A model generated the notes under the pieces. That model saw only the letters and a program-made list of their open reading frames with translations, was not told where the DNA came from and did not search any database. The position numbers and the translations under genes are program-made. Source: Campylorhamphus procurvoides (taxonomy: Eukaryota > Chordata > Aves > Passeriformes > Dendrocolaptidae). From it: a DNA stretch of 64,000 bases. Numbering within the stretch: the first letter of the stretch is position 1; each line of letters begins with the position of its first letter. The stretch spans positions 620,001 through 684,000 of the forward strand of contig WBMV01002681.1 of assembly GCA_013396655.1 (NCBI GenBank), in the 5' to 3' direction. Below, piece after piece: positions 1-12,600 of this stretch.

Positions 1-516
1 TGTGGGCCTTTCCTAATTTTTCACCTCAAGTATTGTATGCAGTTCTAGGCACCACAGTATAAGAAGGTTATAAAGCTACTAGAGAACATCTAAAGGTGGG
101 CTATGAAGAAGGTGAAGGGCCTCGAGGGGAAGCCATACCAGAAGTGGTGGAGGTCACTTGGCTTGTTCAGCCTGGAGAAGAGGAGACTGAGGGAAGACCT
201 AATTGCAGTCTACAACTTCCTCATGAGGGGAGACACAATGGGGCAGCCACTGATCTCTGTGGTGACAAACAATCAGATCTGAGGGAATGACATGAGACTG
301 TATCAGGGGACATTTAGGCTGTATATTAGGAAAAGGTACTGGAACAGGCTCCCCAGAGAAGTGGTCACAGCACCAAGCCTGGCAGAGTTCAAGAAGCATT
401 TGGACAATGCTCTTGGACACGTGGTGTGATTCTTGTGGCCGTCCTGTGAAAGGCCAGGAGTTGGACTTCATAATCCTTGTGGGTCTTTTCCAGCTCAAGG
501 TATTCTATGATTCTTT
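1..516 (+). mobile_element. CR1 LINE fragment, 3' end, cut by window edge
   Basis: This is the 3' terminal part of a chicken-repeat-1 (CR1) non-LTR retrotransposon in sense orientation. Readable landmarks in order are the 'cagcctggagaagagg' stretch near 167, the 'gagaagtggtcacagcacc' stretch near 356, the 'ggccaggagttggactt' stretch near 450 and the terminal 'tattctatgattct' near 500. CR1 copies are usually 5'-truncated and end in a short octamer-like repeat rather than poly(A), which fits this end. The element runs off the left edge, so its true length is unknown. Small open frames inside it (96-290 +, 199-498 -) are incidental. No intact reverse transcriptase is visible. Confidence 0.93.
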
Positions 517-2522
517 CACAGCTGCATCTTGGTAGAGCAGACACATAAGAGGAAACACAGGTAATGTTGAGGGTTATGTTAACCACGTGATCCAGGCACC
601 TCCAAGCCTGTTTAGGGACTCAGTAGTTGCAATTTGCTTTTCAGTTGGCTATGGAACTATCACCATCACACTGCCCCCCTACCCCTTCTTTTGTATCCTC
701 CATCCTGCAGGATGATGGCATGGGAGGAAAGTGGGCATTAAATCACTGTTTTAATATCTTGCACCTCGCATCTTAAAAACTTACAGTTCTGTCTGTATTT
801 AGCCTGCGTGTGGGTGAACTCTAAGGAGAAGGTGTGGGAGAGCAATTTTACAAGGCTGGAAAACTACTGCTCAATAGGCTTTAGTCACCTGAAGGACCTT
901 TTCCCAGCTGGTACACCTTATTAACAGCACAGGCTTGGTATTTATAGAGCCATTGCATCCAGAATGTCTTTCATAGACAAGCTGTTCATACTCTGCAGGA
1001 CCACAGCACTTGGTTAAGGAGGCTGAGCAATCTATCGAGGCAGCAGTGTGACCTCATACCCTGCTGCTAACAGGGGCATAACAGCAGTGGAAGATTAATT
1101 TTCTATTTCTTTCCGCAGAGTGTGAAAGTGTATCTCTTTTAGGTTCAGTCTCAAATAAAAGAACGAGGTGGAAAAATTCAGCTCTCCTTTTACTGTGCCC
1201 CATTTGTTAGGTAGAGAAACAATTCTATGAAGTCAGATGATACACAGTTACAATTAACCTTATATTTTCAGCAACTCAACAACATTTTTAAGTCATTATG
1301 GAGGAAAAAGAAGCATGCAAATCCTAAAGAAGAGAAGATTTCCTTTCTTTAATATTCACACTTGGTATTAACACTTTGTATTCCTGGTTAGAAAGTGCAT
1401 TGTATTGTTTTAATAATGCCATTTTCTAGTCTTGGGCTGGACCATCAAGATAAAATGGTGAGATGTGTACAAAATGATTGTGTTGTACACTTCTTGCACT
1501 TAATTTAGTTGGTAGACTGGCAGAATAGATGTAGCTAATGAAAACAGCAGGACAAGCAAAGTGCATCAAAATACAGTGTTTTAAAAAAAACTTTGGCACA
1601 ATTCAAGAGTGCTTGGTTCATAATAGAAGAAAGTAGGATCTGATATTTGAGAATGATAGCAGTGACATACACCAATGAACCATCTACTGTAGTCCTCAAA
1701 GCTCAGCCCACATGTGATACTGTGGAGTTTGTACTTTCAGAAACAATAATGCAATACTACTCATTTGTCTCATTCCACTCATGTCAGTGAACATTTTATG
1801 CAGGAAAAAGAGTAGAAGTGTAGAGACTTCTAGAAAGAGCTTTTTAATGAAAGGTGATACTGTTTATTCTTCACAGAGGATGTCCATAGATTGATTATGC
1901 TGTTTGTAGACCTCTGAGGCACTGTAAGAGCAACCATGCTCCTAAGCCCTCAAGTCATTAAAGACAGTTCTCATGAACACTGGGAAATGTTTCCAAACCG
2001 CTTCAAGCAAAAAGAAAACAAAATGCTTGGTCAGAGAATTTATTAATTTTGGGGTTTTGGTCTACTTAGCTCTTGGGAACTCTACAGCAAAAGCTTATTG
2101 TAATTCTATTCTACTGAAATCCCAATTCAGTATTTTTGGTGAAAGAAGTTGCAAAAAATTAGAGATTATCTTGCTTATCTGATTTGCTTCTTGGAAACTT
2201 ATTTCAGATTTGGGAAATAAGTAACCATTACTATGAAGTTCCTTGTCTGTATTTTTTGAGTGTAGCATAAACTGAACATTAGTTCTCTTCTGATGGTTGG
2301 ATGAGGGAATAGGTAGACCAGATGTCACACTTGAAGATTGCCATTGAAAACATTTTTCACCATCGAAGAATAATTCTGCAGTTCCTCCTCTACTTTCTCT
2401 GGGAAAAATTGCAGTCTTTTTTGCTGACTGCTCCAAGAACTTCATGCAATCATTGAGGTGGTTGTGGTGGTGGTAGTTGTTGTTGCTGTTATTATTGTTA
2501 CTATTGAAAATCTTTAGGTACT
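517..2522. other. Unassigned AT-rich stretch
   Basis: No recognisable gene or transposon. A 116-codon open frame lies on the minus strand at 2095-2445; it reads as hydrophilic and S/K/N-rich, but its length is within what chance produces here and no clear splice sites frame it. A GTT-rich simple repeat closes the stretch at 2457-2506. Confidence 0.5.
2457..2506. repeat. GTT/GTG-rich degenerate trinucleotide repeat
   Basis: A run of interrupted ggt, gtt and att triplets lies directly before the solo LTR that begins at 2523. The impurity of the units suggests an old microsatellite. Confidence 0.8.
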
Positions 2523-2924
2523 TGTTTCCTTAATGAGTGAGGAAAAAAAACTCCAGGGCAACTTTCAGTAGGAGATAAGATAAGTGAGCAGGAGCTTTAA
2601 TGAGCCTCCAAGCTCCAGGAATACATTTACACAGGAATCCCTCCTTTAGAACTAAGTTACAAGATTTTATAATAGTGTCCACCCAATCCCATTCTGTTAT
2701 TTCCCCCAGTCCTGCCCCATTCCACGCTCAGCACACCCCGTCGGTAATTGGGTCTGGGGGCTCGGGACCCTTCCTTCATTGTCGTTGTCTTCCTCACAGC
2801 ATGTCAGGTCCTTGGAGGCCTTCCAAAGCTTCAGATTTGGAGGCCCTTCTGTCTCTGTCTTTATCTTGTGGTACAGGCTGCATGGCGCTTTTCTGCAATT
2901 CTACCTTGAAATAGAGACTAAACA
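2523..2924 (-). mobile_element. Solo LTR of an endogenous retrovirus, about 402 bp
   Basis: The block starts with TGTTTCC and ends with CTAAACA on the + strand, giving short inverted TG...CA termini. It is flanked by ggtact (2517-2522) and gctact (2925-2930), a 6-bp duplication with one mismatch. On the minus strand a TATA-like 'tataaaat' (about 2664-2671) is followed about 65 bp later by ATTAAA (2596-2601), the usual U3-R promoter and poly(A)-signal order, which sets the orientation. A 6-bp duplication is typical of class II (ERVK-like) retroviruses. No internal viral sequence is adjacent, so it is read as a solo LTR left by recombination. The family name is not recognised. Confidence 0.62.
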
Positions 2925-2930
2925 GCTACT

Positions 2931-5900
2931 GGAATTCTAAGGGGTTGATATAGGATGGGGTTAATATGTTTAAACATTCAGCTACTGAAGTTATTTTACT
3001 AGTGCATTAGATCTACAATAATTTCTAACATCTATAACATTGAAAAATTAAAAATCAAAGAATCCCTCAGGCATCACACTTTAAATAATAAATGAATCTT
3101 TTTATCTGGTAGCGGAAAGTGGCAGCCATCCTGGACTTCCAGTTTTCTTCATGCCTCTCAAAATCAGAAGTTTGTCAGGAAAAAAGTACTCCAATATGAA
3201 CTAGTTTAGAAGTAGCTATTGTTCTAAAATGAGTGGTCATTATGGGGCTGTCTAACTCTCATTCCTTACTTTTTCTTCGTAGTTGGAATTACACCCCTTG
3301 GTGTAGTTGCGTCAGCAATATACATGTCATTAAGCTGATGCAATGTCCTCTGATGAGGATGATGAGGTCACTTTAGTTTAGTTGGTGGGAGCAGCATCTT
3401 TACAAATGTTCCTTTCCCAAGTGGATGTACGTATCAATGAGCAATTGACACCAAACAATTGTGTCTGGCTTTATGTTACATGTGTAAGATGATTCTTATG
3501 GTCAGCTCCCTATAGAGCTGGTGCTAAACCTTGGCATTTTGGTACAACAGGATGATTTTTTAAAAAATAGTACCACATAGTTATCTTAGTTTATGCTTTT
3601 AATATGAATCATAATTTCAAAGCTATATATGCTACTATCTGCTTTCTCCTGTCATGCAGAAAGGAGAGCATAATGTCTGCAAACAGACCCTTTGCCTCAA
3701 TATGGGCAAACATGTCTCTTCAGAAAATAAAATTTATAACCTGTCTTTTGCTTGAACCAGCACATTTCCAATGAGATTTTTTTTCTACTCTAAGTCAGAT
3801 CCCAGTTGAAATCCTGGTGACAAGTAGAAAATAAATTCCTGTACCTCAGAAATCTCAAAAATAGGAGAACTTCAACTAGTTTTGTTGGAGGTTTTATTTT
3901 TAAGCATGATAATTTGTGCAGGCATAGAACTTAAGGCAAGAGAGATTTCTCTTTCATGTGTTATAGGTAATACTATTGTTATAATGCCTTTTAGTCTATT
4001 TGCCTTTTGTTTTGTGGTTGTCTTAAAAGGTATTTTATTTTCTTTAGTTAGAAATAGTTTCTCAGGTACTTGAGACAAGTAATTTTAGAAAGAGTATATT
4101 AAAAAACTGTGGTTTGGGGAAGAGTGTCTGCTGTAGTTGTGCAACTGAAATAATGGTTTGGAGTGGATCTGATAAAAAGCTACATAATAGGCCAGCAAAC
4201 AGGATGCCTGTAGTCCATCAAGGACTCAATGAGATCTATATAAAGCAACAGTGTAGTTGTAAAATCAAGACACATAGACTGGAAAAGATCCAAAAATAAC
4301 ATGTGAAGATACGTCATAAACCAACCATGTGGTTCTGATAAAATACAGAATGACACTGTATTTAGCATATAGGTAAAGCAGATAAACCAATCCAAAAGTC
4401 TTAATAGTTGCCTTATGATATCCAGCATAAAAACAGTCAACATGTAAGGTACTGATTCCCTGCATAAGAAATAGAGCTGTGGCTTTGATATTCAGGCCCT
4501 TGGAGATGTAGGTCCTCGTAGTGTTTGGACCCCGTGCCTAGGCCTATGCTTATTAGTTGTCATGTTGTCTGAAGAGGGAACCCACCTGACAAAGGCCAAA
4601 CCTTAAGGACAGCTGAATGAATATGGTCTGTGGCTGGTGCAGGAACAGTTTCTCCTCCAATTAAATCACTGTACTGGTTTGGTAGTGGTTGGATTGTTGA
4701 CATGTTTTCTTCAGACATTGGAAGAGGCAGACCCAAGAGGTAAGAAGCAGAGCATTCTTTCTGAGAACCATTTCATGTTCCAGGACACTGTGGCTTCATC
4801 AACAGCTTTAACATATTAATTAGTTCATATTTAGATACAAAAATCTGCCTCTGGAAGGATTTGGAGTCATCAGACAAAATGTCACTTGCTTTCCAGAAGC
4901 ATGTTAGCCCTGATAGGGCTCTGGTGTCTATGATCCACAAAGTAATGATCCACAGGATCCATGATGCGGGATATGTCTCCAGACGCAACAGTTCCTCAGC
5001 AGATAGTTGTCTACAAATGTCTTGGATCTGTCATATCAGGTTTAGAGTTACCAAAGGGCACCGAGAAGGCAACAGGATGGCAGAAATCCAGGAAGTGTGG
5101 GTTTAAAATAAAAACAAACCACAAAACTAAACAAATCAAATGAAACCAAACCACCTAGTCATCTCAGATCCTGTCTGAAAATGCAGAGAGAAGAGTAGCT
5201 TCCATATTTTGTAAACAGTACATACAGAGAAAAGATAAAAGAATAATCTAGATCAATTTGAGTGTTACTTGTATCACTCAGACATTTGAGTGAAGGAGTC
5301 TGTCCTTTCAGTTAACCTTAGTATCTGAGTGATTTGTTTGTTGATAAAAAAAATCTAGCAAATGATTCATGAAGTTTAAAATTTCAAAGGGTTTTTTTTT
5401 TTTTGCAATTGTAGGAACCATATATTTATCTTCAATAAAATATTTTGCTAATGATCTCACTGAAGGTGTTCCATGCCTTATGCTAAGCATTCAGGCCCCT
5501 ATCAAAGAAGAGGCAAGATATTTTGAGAGAAAGAAGGAGGAGGTTTACAGAAGTCTTAATTCCAGCCTCAGTTCTGACTTTAAGCATGAGAAAAGCTATA
5601 TCCAGTTGATTGGATACAGCAAATAATTACAGGATTATAATTCTATCCAGGTATAAGCTTTTTTAAGGGTAGCATCACTCCACATCTTCACTCCAAAGAG
5701 AGGCGAGGCCTCTTGCATGCTAGCTGCCTTGAGAAGGAATAAAAAAAAGGATTAAAATTCATAAGTATCCTTTGAATTACTATTTTTAGGGTATGTAATC
5801 TGTATTGTAACTTCTTTAGCAAAGGGCACTTCAGAGGGTCAGGATCTATTCAGGAAGCATCAGAGCTACAGTTCTCATGGGACAAAACACAGCAGTTCTT

Positions 5901-8900
5901 CCAAAAATAAAACCAGTTACAAGAAATAACTTTCTTTTTTAATTTTGTTTAGGGCTTTTTAAAGCTCATCTATTAAATAAAAATCCAGTCTGTTCTCTGT
6001 CTTCCAAAAGCTCTAAAAATTGTCTTGTAATGCATATTCTCTCTAACTGGTTACTCAAATTTTCTATTTTTTTTGAGGTCTGTGTAGTGCAATGACTTCC
6101 CATTAACTTCACAATGTGGATATATAGTTTAAATCAGGAGCCAAGTATTGTGTGATCCAGTCTACCAAAATCCCACTTGAGCACTAAGAAGAATTGCAAG
6201 CATAGAACATGAATACCAGGCAAAAATCCAGATAGTTAATCTTTTGTATATAAAATCATTAAGCACTACAAATTATGAACATTGCCTGGGTATTCATCTT
6301 AAGTCGTTGTAGGGGGTTTTTTTTGTTAGGGTGTTGGGGTGGGGTTTTTAATGCCTCTTTAGGGAGAGAGACATGTATAGCCTGTTTTGATCCAAATTTG
6401 AGCAGAGTTCAAATATTTAAATTTCTTGGAAAACATCAACTTTTTAGTGCTTCAATTGGTTCTAGGATCAAAGATGGTGAACTTCTTCCTGCTAATTTAA
6501 TTTCTTTTATTGTGATTGAATAAAACTAGATTAAAGACCATTGTTGGAAGCTGCAAATAGTTGTCTTCCTCTAACTAATGTCAGTGTTTGAAGAAAGCAA
6601 TTTCATCTGTTTTAATCTCACCTGAGGCAAATCAAGATGTTGCTGCCTTTTGGCGGAGTCTGAGGGAGTGGTTATGTTGCATTTGAAGTGAGCCACATGG
6701 ATGTAGATGAGCCCCAGAGTGATTTGCAAAAAACTGCCTGGTGAGGTTCAATTCTGTGCCCATCAATGGAGGAAGGACATGCCTAATTTAATCATACAGG
6801 GCTTGGTTTCAAAGGGTTTCAAAGGTTTTCAAAGATATTTAACTCTCATTAACTGCATATAAAATATTAGGTATACCAGAGAGGCCTGTTAACTTGATCC
6901 CAGAAGGCACTTTTGTATTTCTTCTCCCTTAATATTCAATTTCCAGGATTTCTAGTGCTGCTGAACACTCTGAAAGTGTCATCCATTTGGTTTTTGGCAA
7001 TGCAGTATATAGGGGATATTTTTTGTAAAATAAAAGTTTAAAAGCCAATGGGGACTTGTTGATTTTGTTTGTGACAAAAGTTGCTTTCTAGATAAAGGGG
7101 AGTTATGCAATTGGGAAGCTTATGTAATAGTGTCTAAAGTGTATAAAATTATTTAAATTCAGTATGCAAAAATATTTGACATATCATTTTTTAAACTTTA
7201 GAGTCTCTACTGAGTCTTGCTAAATTGAATTGCTTTGGCCTAAGATCTGTCAAAGTATATGAGGCAAAAAAGATAATTTTCTACCAATACAGGATGCAAA
7301 AATGAGTTGAGTCTAAGGTGATGGAAGAAAAAATATTTCAAATAACCTTATTTTAAAAACGGCAGTGTAATCTTGATGCATAAAGTTATTAATAGCTTCA
7401 CACTGAGAGCAGTTCTAAAAACCCTTTCATTTTTTTCTAAAATCTAGCTTTCTATGGAAAAAAGTACATGAAAATAATGCATAGAAAGCATTGGTTTTTG
7501 CCCCCTCATAGCTCACAGATGGCCATCATCAACCAGTTCTCAAAATAAGAAGACAGATTTTCTTCCTTTTAGTTATCATGTACTGCTCTCAGTAACTCCC
7601 ATTTAGGGCCAGCTTAAAACTGGTAAAGGTGCAAGAATAAAACTCCCTTTCCTCTGCCCTTTCCCCCATCTAATGACAGTGAAAATATTTTCTGAAGGAG
7701 CTTCTAGAAACTCTTCCAAGATAAACAATTGCCAAAAGAATATTAAATGTTTGGAGGAGTTTTAAAAAGCTGGGTGGGTGAATACTCTAAACTTTGCTTT
7801 AGGGACAAATCTGACTGTGTCAGAGTCTCTTTGTATAACTAAACAGCATGAGCTTGTCATACAAAACAGTTACTCATCAATCAAAAAAAAAAAAAAAAGG
7901 AAAGGGAGGTAGAAACTAGTGTCTTAGCAATCTGTCCTGTGTTACCTACTTTTCATCTAGTGCTTTTCCAGGCAAAACTGTAGCAGTGGATTGCTATTTG
8001 GTGATTTAAAGTAGAAACATTTTGCAATCCTAGTGGATCTTAATGTTGAAATATTAATGTCTTGTTCCTTTCCACCTTTTCTTCTCGATGTTGTTTGAGT
8101 TGTATGATATGTTAGACACAAAAGGCTTTCACATTTAGGAAAAGCAATGGATTCAGTAAGACACCTGACTAAACACAGACAATATAAATTTATTTTTTGT
8201 GGTTCACTCCCACCCGTGTGAGTTAATTCATCTGTGTTTTGTCTTAGTTGATCTGTCCTCAGTCACTCTTGACCTAGTCACGTACTGACAACCAACTTTG
8301 TATTCAAATACAGGCATTGAGCTGCCTTCATAACCCTATTGAAAGTACAAAAGCCAAATGTGCCTACATCAACTGAGACAGTGATGAAGTCTTGGAACAA
8401 CTCAAGCACAAAACCAACTAGGCCAGGTGAAAAATTGTCCAATACTTTTCCCTAGATTTGAAGAGGGAAGAAAGAAAGAGCAGAGCCATGTGAACCTGGC
8501 TCAGTGACCAGGGCCTGCAGCTGTGTCAACACCACATTGTAGCTGCCAAATGTCTCTGTGACTGCAGAGAGCAGCTTTTATTCCAACTGGGAATATGGAG
8601 CTATTTTTCAAAAACATTGCCTTCCTTTTAATAAATGATATATACTAGGATCTGTTTTAATGGTCTAATGGACTTAAAATTACTCTTTGCAGCCAAATTA
8701 TGGTGCTGTTTTGAAGTCTGCTGGGGCCAATGCAGACACATTGCACACGTAAATGAAATGTCACTTCAGAGCAACAAAGCATCAGGAGAAGACCACTTTC
8801 ATGACTCTTCCACATATCTCATGAGTATATATAGTTAAGCTAAATAACATGCAGCAAAGAAAATTCTATCAGATAATTTACCAAGTTACTTACTAACTCA

Positions 8901-9475
8901 GTAAAGAATAACCTACACATTTAGATCTCTGTCCCTGTAATGTCCACTCCCACAATGTTTAGCAATGGTTGTCAAATAATTAGGCACTTGGTGATTATAA
9001 ACATCATTTTAGACAAGCCTTTAGTGAAACCACTTTGTTGTTTTCTAAGTAAAAAAAATATTTAAATCAACTCTGTGTAGCCTTGATCATTTGTCAGGAT
9101 AAGCTAGTGTATTTGTGTGCTTTCGTATTTGTGTGCTTTCCCACAAAAATTTACAAACATTTGAAACTACTTTTGTTGACATCAGTGAGAAGCTAGTTTG
9201 TTGGTTTGATTGCTTTTGTTGAGTTTTCCATTTCTCAAAGAAAGATACTTGTACAATACTGCAGTGGGACCAATACAAGGAATTTCTGTCTTTTCATCTA
9301 CCACATCCATCCAAGGAAGGAGGCACACTCCAGCCCCATGGTTTGGTTTTGTTTCATTTTGAGTGTCAATTCTTTGACTGCTAGACAAGCAGTCCACTTG
9401 TCTCTTTGCCTTTAGAAGGAAGATAGTAGCCCAACAGGACTATTTTGGCATAGCTTTCTTCCAACTAGTGGTGTC
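2931..9475. other. Long unassigned AT-rich stretch
   Basis: No gene or clear transposon was recognised. It holds a three-unit direct repeat of ggtttcaaag (6805-6834), a 16-base A run (7883-7898) and a perfect 16-bp tandem pair (9109-9140). Open frames are all under 90 codons and lack gene-like context. A 99-bp acceptor-to-donor interval at 4642-4740 is open in one frame, but the acceptor has no pyrimidine tract. Confidence 0.5.
9109..9140. repeat. Perfect 16-bp tandem duplication
   Basis: The unit gtatttgtgtgctttc occurs twice head to tail (9109-9124 and 9125-9140) without mismatch, which indicates a recent small duplication. Confidence 0.9.
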
Positions 9476-9676
9476 CAGTGTTGGAGAACCCTGACACAGA
9501 CCATGGTTCCAGGCTTTTTAGTGAGCTACTCAGGGAGCAATGGGAGGAACTGCTTGCCAAACTGCATGTGCAGCAAAGGCCCTCAGAGTAAAAGGGCAGG
9601 GTTTGAGCAGTGGTTTGACCTACAAGGGCAGCTCACGTAGTGCTTTGGAAATCATCTGGTACTTTGAAAACCACTG
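9476..9676. mobile_element. Possible old non-autonomous hAT-like DNA transposon (about 201 bp)
   Basis: The left end starts CAGTGTTGGAGAACC and the right end, read on the minus strand, starts CAGTGGTTTTCAAAG. The 'cagtggttctcaa' type of terminus is characteristic of hAT-Charlie elements. The flanking 8-mers gtggtgtc (9468-9475) and gtgtagac (9677-9684) agree at 5 of 8 positions, compatible with a decayed 8-bp hAT target duplication. The inverted termini are themselves only partly similar, so this is a tentative call. There is no transposase. Confidence 0.33.
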
Positions 9677-12600
9677 GTGTAGACCATGGAACTGCTTGTA
9701 TGTGTTTCTATGTAAAAGCATTTTAAAATAATCTTTTAAGAGAAATGTTTTGAAGTTTTACTTGCCTTTGGTACCAGTTTAGAATTGATATATCTAGATA
9801 TGCAAAGCAGAGATTTTTTTATTTGATGAAGTCTTAGTCTGAGTTGCAAGGGAATGGTTTTGGATGAAATGCTAAAATGGTTCCATCCTGAAGACCAAAA
9901 TGGAAATACTCTTTTTAAGTGATATAAATGTTTTAAAGAGTAGGAAACTAGATATTTCAACTAAAGCTCAGATTTTTCTGTTTTATGATCAAAATAAAAC
10001 AAACAAAACACTGAAAAACAAACAAAACCCACAAACAACAACCTCTTTCCTGAGTTTCTTCTTGCTAGTATAGATATTGATTTTTTTTTAAAAAAGCACA
10101 TATTTTAATTTTAAAATCAATGCTTTCTTTAATTTAGAAAGCATGCAACTCTATTGACTCAGAATACCTAAAAACAATGAATTGGCTTTGCACAAAAAAA
10201 CTCTCAGAATTCGTGTTCTTGGTTTTATCTTTCACTTTTAATATTATGAAGTCAATTTATACATTACTAAATATTAAAACACCTAAATCAGCACATCAGA
10301 AATTTGGCTTTAACAATGGGCTAAATTTCTTGTGTTATATCCAGCAAAGAATTGGTAATGAAGCACAGAGTATTTCACAAATACATACATACTTCATAGG
10401 ATCGTCTGTCAGTGCATGTGGAAGAGATAAAAGTACTCTGGAAGAAGTTCAAAGGAAATATCCTAGTAACTATGGAAACAAAAGCCATTCTGCCCTATGT
10501 TGTGAAGAAAAAAAGATTAAGTTAGACTAAATGAACATCTTCTTTTTATACCAGTTTGGCCAAGACACATTTGTCCCGCAGAGCTGATGAGGCTTTGAAG
10601 GAGATAATGATGAGATATCTCCATAAAACTCCAAATGCTTTTCTTATGACCTGGGGACAGCCTTGTAACAAGCACCTTACAGCATAATTCACTCACATAT
10701 GATTGAAATCAAGCTCCATTTCAGAAAAGCACTTCTTTATGTTTGGCTGGAATTCCAGATTTTGTGCCAAATATGGGAATCAGTGATTTCAATTTTAGTA
10801 TAGCTCAGTCTCTGGACGTTTTAATAATACATAAGTAAATAAACTTCGTAAGTTCAGGTTTACAGAAATTACAACTCTGGGTCAACAAATAAGAAACATG
10901 AGTTTAAAAGGACTATATTCCAGTCCTTACAGAAACCTTTTGGTAACATTTTATTCTATTAAATATAACCTAATATTAGTTACTTAAAGAGGATAGCATA
11001 AGAAAATGCTACAAAGGCACTGGAGTCATTCAGTGTGAGGTTTGTACATGAATTCTGGTCCATCTAAGGTCCACCACTGTAATAGCAATGGGCAGCAAAA
11101 GCATAGTACAACGTCATGCATCCCATGTTAATGTGAAACATCTTTCTTTCATTGGTGTTGTTGGTTAAATACAAAAATGCAAGTTTTTCTTGTAATTTTG
11201 ACTCACATATTTCTTCAGTTTCATCCCTTATCATTTATTTATCTGTTTTTCTTTTATTCTGGAATAGCCTGTGAGTAGGCAACCTCATTCACATTTGTTT
11301 GAGTTACACCAGAGTCATATTTTGGCAACTGAGAAATATTACTTGTCAAAGATCTTCTGGAAAACTGTAGGTATATTTTTGAATTTTGTCGTTAATTCCC
11401 TGAAGACAGTTCTTGATATGCATCTGTCCTTTCTCCTGGCTTCTCTCATTTCCTGAAAGCCTCATTTGTCCATTTGAGAAGTTTTATCCTTTAGCTTACT
11501 CTTTCTTAAATTTCTGCTATTGTTAAGTTATCAGCTGAGGTTATATGCCATATTTTAAAGTGTATTTTGCTTTTGCATCTACTGCATGTAAGTAATTTGA
11601 AGTACTGAGTAGTACTTTTTCTCTATATTAATAACTGTGTAAAAAATATGCTAAATGTGAATTGCAAGATATTTCTGTAGACTCATCTATACTGTAATTT
11701 AAAATTACACTAACTGCTTTTTAAACTTGAAGGATTCACTCCAAGTTTTGAGCATTTTTTTCTCTATGCTAACAAGCTGTTAAGTATTATGAATGATTTC
11801 TCTACAGGTAACATTTTTCATGAAAGTTTTATAGAGATTTTTCCTTTCTTCAGGATTCTTACAAAGCCCATAAAGTCTTAGAGCTCTGTGAAGAATGAAA
11901 TAACTCATCTGAGACTGTTCAGGACACAGTTTTGCAGGAAAGCCCCACATGAATTTTTTGATTCTGTATTACGAACTTACAGCATGCCTGCTATGAACTC
12001 ACTTGGAGTGAATGGAGTTAAGTGTAGGAAATACAGAAAAATACAATTTACTTGTCTTTATCAGAAAGGCTTTTAGTTTAGATGCCAACAATGCCTTGCC
12101 AGGGAAAGTTCCTCAAAGCAATTTACTCAGAGTTACTAACTAATGAGGTTTGGTTATTATCTTTTCTGCTTGTCAAGAATAGAACTTAAGAGAGTAATGA
12201 AATTGTTAGACTGCTGCATTCAAAATGAAATCAAAGGTATTATTGCATTCTAGTTTATTCACACACAATTATAGAATTGCTTAACTCATGCACCAAAAAA
12301 AACTAAACAAAGCAAAAACCCCTCCTCAACATACCTTTCTGGTCTTGTTCTTTGTCCTTAGCTTTCCCTACATAAAATAAGAACTGTTGCAATTACCAGC
12401 GTTCTGCAGAAGACTTGGCAGTTGATAACTCAGCAGACATAATGAATAGCTTTTTCCAGTTTGGGTCTGTGGCCCTAGGCAGAGATAAAGCTCTGAGATC
12501 ATTCCTTTCTCCTTTTCTACTACATAATTATTTCTGCTACAGCAGCACCTTGGAGCCATAATCAAGCTCTGAGATTCCTTGATGCTACAGAGCATACAAT

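Noticed and set aside
4642..4740. 99-bp interval between AG and GTAAG, open in one frame
   Set aside because: The acceptor lacks a pyrimidine tract, the peptide is not recognised, and such coincidences are expected many times in 64 kb.
6091..6143. Second possible copy of the palindromic MITE ('cttcccattaacttcac...')
   Set aside because: Too few matching positions, and no second arm that pairs with the first.
10177..10530. 117-codon + frame
   Set aside because: AT-rich codon make-up, no domain, no splice framing, and similar to several chance frames of this length in the window.
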